A stretch of DNA of 64,000 bases from Nemertoderma westbladi (taxonomy: Eukaryota > Xenacoelomorpha > Nemertodermatida > Nemertodermatidae). Both the position numbers and the translations under genes were made by a program. Location: contig JAUCBJ010008890.1 of the NCBI GenBank assembly GCA_032718475.1, positions 1 through 64,000 of the forward strand, read 5' to 3'. Shown one piece after another: positions 60,946-64,000 of this stretch. The notes under the pieces were generated by a model, which saw only the letters and a program-made list of their open reading frames with translations, did no database searches and had not been told where the DNA came from. The first letter of the stretch is position 1; every line of letters starts with the position of its first letter.

Positions 60946-62025
60946 TGATGCAGCTGGGTTGCCCGTAGCAACGGATGACGGCGGGAGGTTGTCCGTAGCA
61001 ACTGATGACGGCGGGAGGTTGTCCGTAGCAACCGATGACAGAGGGAGGGTGTCCGTAGCAACCGATGACGAGGCTGGGTTGCCCGTAGCAACCGATGACG
61101 CAGCTGGGTTGCCCGTAGCAACCGATGACGCAGCTGGGTTGCGCGTAGCAACCGGTGACGCAGCTGGGTTGCCCGTAGCAACGGATGACGGCGGGAGGTT
61201 GTCCGTAGCAACCGGTGACGCAGCTGGGTTGCCCGTAGCAACGGATGACGGCGGGAGGTTGTCCGTAGCAACCGATGACGGAGGGAGGTTGTCCGTAGCA
61301 AACGCTGACGGAGGGAGGGTGTCCGTAGCAACCGATGACAGAGGGAGGGTGTCCGTAGCAACCGATGACGAGGCTGGGTTGCCCGTAGCAACCGATGACG
61401 CAGCTGGGTTGCCCGTAGCAACCGATGACGCAGCTGGGTTGCGCGTAGCAACCGGTGACGCAGCTGGGTTGCCCGTAGCAACGGATGACGGCGGGAGGTT
61501 GTCCGTAGCAACCGGTGACGCAGCTGGGTTGCCCGTAGCAACGGATGACGGCGGGAGGTTGTCCGTAGCAACCGATGACGGAGGGAGGTTGTCCGTAGCA
61601 AACGCTGACGGAGGGAGGGTGTCCGTAGCAACCGATGACGCAGCTGGGTTGCCCGTAGCAACCGATGACGCAGCTGGGTTGCCCGTAGCAACCGATGACG
61701 CAGCTGGGTTGCCCGTAGCAACGGATGACGGCGGGAGGTTGTCCGTAGCAACTGATGACGGCGGGAGGTTGTCCGTAGCAACCGATGACGGAGGAAGGTT
61801 GTCCGTAGCAACCGATGACAGAGGGAGGGTGTCCGTAGCAACCGATGACGCAGCTGGGTTGCCCGTAGCAACCGATGACGCAGCTGGGTTGCCCGTAGCA
61901 ACCGATGACGCAGCTGGGTTGCTCGTAGCAACCGATGACGCAGCTGGGTTGCCCGTAGCAACCGATGACGCGGCTGGGTTGACCGTAGCAACCGATGACG
62001 CAGCTGAGTTGCCCGCAGTGACTGA
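60935..62025 (-). repeat. 30-base minisatellite, about 36 copies, in frame with the LINE ORF
   Basis: The minus-strand unit codes for a 10-residue repeat of the form N-[LP]-P-[AP]-S-S-V-A-T-[DG]. It runs without a stop from about 62030 into 'AATGNTPNSLLTDFQEV' of the LINE protein. Bases 61021-61320 and 61321-61620 are an exact 300-base tandem duplication. The plus strand is open too, but that is a by-product of the 30-base period. Confidence 0.93.
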
Positions 62026-62044
62026 TGAAGCTGTAGATTACTTA

Positions 62045-63190
62045 AGTACTCTCACGATGTAAGACGCACAATGGATATTTTACAAACCCTACAGTGTCAT
62101 TACTATTTAAATAATCCTGAATTTATTCAGAATATAGCGGCAAATTTATCAATCCATTACGAATACGTTGGGCTAGGCAGGTAAATAAATTTAGGATTAG
62201 GTGTGGCCGTGACCCCGGAATGGATGAGAAATGTCGCCATGTGTATTTTGCCAAAAAATTCACTTTACTGCTCAGTGCACTCAACTACAGGATAATGGTA
62301 GCCGCGCGTGTTATGATTTCGTGGCTGAACATAAGTTATGTACGTTATGTCTCCGGAAAGGGCATTGGCGGAAAAAGCTTCCTATTTAAACCATCACGAA
62401 AATCCCATGCCTTGACCAAACGTGGCTGTCTTGTTTGCTTAGCGTCTATATATGATCCATTTAGGACTCCTGGCTCCCATTATTCTACAGGGAAAACATT
62501 TCCTTCAGAAACTATAGGGACTAAAATTGAACTGGGACAATTTGTTCTAGAACAATCGTTAGCATCTGAATGGCTACAGTGGTACAATCAACTAGATCAG
62601 CTTGAAAATCTTCAGATCCCACGCCATTATTTTGCAATACCATTTCGACTGATACTGATGTGTTACAATTACATCACTTTTGCGATGCCAGTTTAACCGG
62701 ATATGGTTGTTTATCATACATACGTAAAGTGTCACCCTCAGGCCACATAACTTGTTCCATGGTGTATGCAAAGACACGTACTGCACCTCTAAAGAAGGTT
62801 TCCATTCGAAGACTTGAATTGCAGTCAGCCGTTTTACTCGTACGTAGTCATAGGCAGTTTGCTGCGAGCATCACCCTGCAGATTCATTCAAACAATGTAA
62901 TATGTTGGAGTGACAGCACAAGCGTTTTGTGTCAGATCGCTAATGAGTCTCGGAGATTCGAAACATACGAAGCCAACCGAATTGAAGAAATTCGACGCTA
63001 CACAGCTCCCTCTCAATGGCGTCATATTCCTGGTACGAAGAATCCAGCAGACATCGCCAGCCGTGGGGCCGAGCCATTAGATTTTGTTACCAAATACCAG
63101 GATTGTTGGTACGGCGGCCAACAATTTTTAAGACAGCCTGAATCGCAGTGGGGCTCTTCTCTAACTCAAACCAATCCAATGAAGGACGCA
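62045..63190 (+). pseudogene. BEL/Pao pol remnant: RT thumb region and RNase H
   Basis: The first part (62220-62696) contains 'CLASIYDPF', as in the region after Pao RT. The second frame (62660-63193) is RNase H-like: D9 (HFCDASLTGYG), E53 (RRLELQSAV), D85 (WSDSTSV) and D131 (IPGTKNPADIASRG). The frame shifts between the two near 62660-62690. Protease and most of RT are missing. It is the continuation of the gag at 56330-59155, with the LINE between. Integrase is not seen; the sequence ends at a LINE 3' tail at 63213. Confidence 0.85.
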
Positions 63191-63212
63191 TAAATTCCCC
63201 CTGAGGCTGGTT

Positions 63213-63557
63213 TACTACTACTACTAGGTCGAGCGAACTCGGACAATGGAAATGAGATCCTTCCAGGCTTCCCGATTCTCCATAGTTGTCGCAATTCCGT
63301 TTCTCCCAAGTTCAGTATCCCTTTCAAGTTGATCTATATATGCTATGGCTGGTCGTACACGACTACGCTTCCCATGAGTTTTGTGCCAGAAAAGTAGATC
63401 TGGTATGACCTCGTCTTTACTTCGCCAGCAGTGCCCACTGAATCTTAATCTGCGTTCACGGATGGTGGTTGATACAGGTGGTATTGTACCATAAAGCTCG
63501 GCGTTTGTCATGTGTTGTCTCCAGCTGATGTTTATGGCTGCCCTTAGTAGTCTTGTG
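63213..63557 (-). mobile_element. LINE 3' end fragment, family B, with (TAG)n tail
   Basis: The minus-strand frame 63511-63224 reads 'RERRLRFSGHCWRSKDEVIP' and 'RKRSRVRP'-like text (GKRSRVRPAIAYIDQLERDT), the RT C-terminus of an 'endonuclease-reverse transcriptase' LINE. The tail (TAG)n lies at 63213-63226. It is related to, but clearly different from, the LINE at 18384-19347. Confidence 0.85.

Positions 63558-63598
<41 letters not shown>
63558..63598. repeat. (TAC)n microsatellite, about 13 units
   Basis: On the minus strand this is the (TAG)n tail at the 3' end of the LINE that begins at 63603. Confidence 0.95.
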
Positions 63599-63602
63599 AC
63601 TA

Positions 63603-64000
63603 GGATCGGCATGCTGCATTGCAGCTGCATTTTTAAGATTGCTGTGCCGGCTTGTCAACAAAATTGCGCCGCCACAACTCCCTATCACCCATGACATTTG
63701 CTAGATCATCCGCATCTTCAAGGCCAGTGTCCTTTAAGATGCGTCTAAGAAATTCATGGGCTGTCCACCATGCTTATTAACTCCATGAGGCTTCCAAAGT
63801 ACAAGATTATGCACTGGCTGGTCCTCACGGCGAAAGCAATGTCCTGCAAAGCGGAGGCGATTTTGTTCTGGTGTCAAGCTTGGGGGAACCAATGAGACAC
63901 CTCCAATGTTATATAGTGTATGTTTGGAGATGTGTGCATTGTACTTGACACAATGAACCCGGCAAAGTATTCTTGTGAATGTGCCATCCAGAGATTTGGT
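63603..64000 (-). mobile_element. LINE 3' end, family A, cut by the window edge
   Basis: It is nearly identical to 18389-18790, including 'GCATGCTGCATTGCAGCTGC' near the 3' end. A few substitutions and small deletions (near 63748 and 63756) break the frame. It continues beyond the window. Confidence 0.92.

Larger units (their letters stand above)
59168..62035 (-). mobile_element. L2/CR1-like LINE, decayed, nested in the BEL/Pao element
   Basis: The 3' end has an (ATA)n tail at 59168-59191 preceded on the minus strand by GCGCTTTATAAATATT, a 3' end seen in many LINEs of marine animals. RT-coding pieces lie at 59607-60945. The 5' side passes without a break into a 30-base minisatellite that stays in the RT reading frame. 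The endonuclease part is absent. Confidence 0.85.

Noticed and set aside
60926-62062. 378-residue plus-strand frame 'VATDDAAGLP' and 366-residue minus frame 'LLRATQLRHR'
   Set aside because: Out-of-frame readings of the 30-base minisatellite. Only the minus frame that joins the LINE RT has a coding history.

Overview
This is animal nuclear DNA. It holds a spliced PRPF8 gene, an intronless GIGYF-type gene, and many eukaryotic transposons (Ty1/copia, BEL/Pao, several non-LTR LINEs, a tRNA-derived SINE, a piggyBac-like element and foldback elements). No bacterial features are present. The transposon mix and the frequent 'taggccta' motifs suggest a marine invertebrate, but the phylum cannot be fixed from this window.

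The main gene is the 5' part of PRPF8, the U5 snRNP core splicing factor, on the minus strand. Exon 1 is 50787-50889, exon 2 is 50272-50407, exon 3 is 24379-24576 and exon 4 is 23314-23455. All joins keep frame, and all donors and acceptors are GT/AG. Intron 1 is an ordinary 379 bases. Each of the other three introns begins, at its 5' splice site, with a tandem array whose unit is the end of the preceding exon joined to the start of that intron. Intron 2 has about 400 copies of a 52-base unit (about 48 exon plus 4 intron bases), split by a LINE. Intron 3 has about 12.5 copies of a 66-base unit (37 plus 29). Intron 4 has about 2.3 kb of a 39-base unit (21 plus 18). Most of the window is therefore a satellite grown from exon/intron junctions of a spliceosome gene. 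This is the most unusual observation here.

Left of 23.3 kb is presumably PRPF8 intron 4, because exon 5 was not found down to base 1. It holds, from right to left: a second minisatellite (20.5-21.0 kb); a broken unknown coding relic split by a piggyBac-like TTAA element, which itself carries a LINE fragment; a 110-base-arm hairpin; a complete intronless GIGYF-like gene on the opposite strand (11492-15409); a 1.46 kb foldback element; a SINE with 9-base target duplications; and a nearly complete Ty1/copia element with identical LTRs and a half-tRNA primer site.

Right of PRPF8 exon 1 lie its promoter side, arrays and a foldback element that share the 'AACCTGCTCC' repeat family, a 13-base minisatellite, and a decayed BEL/Pao element. 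The BEL/Pao element is interrupted by an L2/CR1-like LINE that carries an in-frame 30-base minisatellite. Two further LINE 3' ends with (TAG)n tails close the window.
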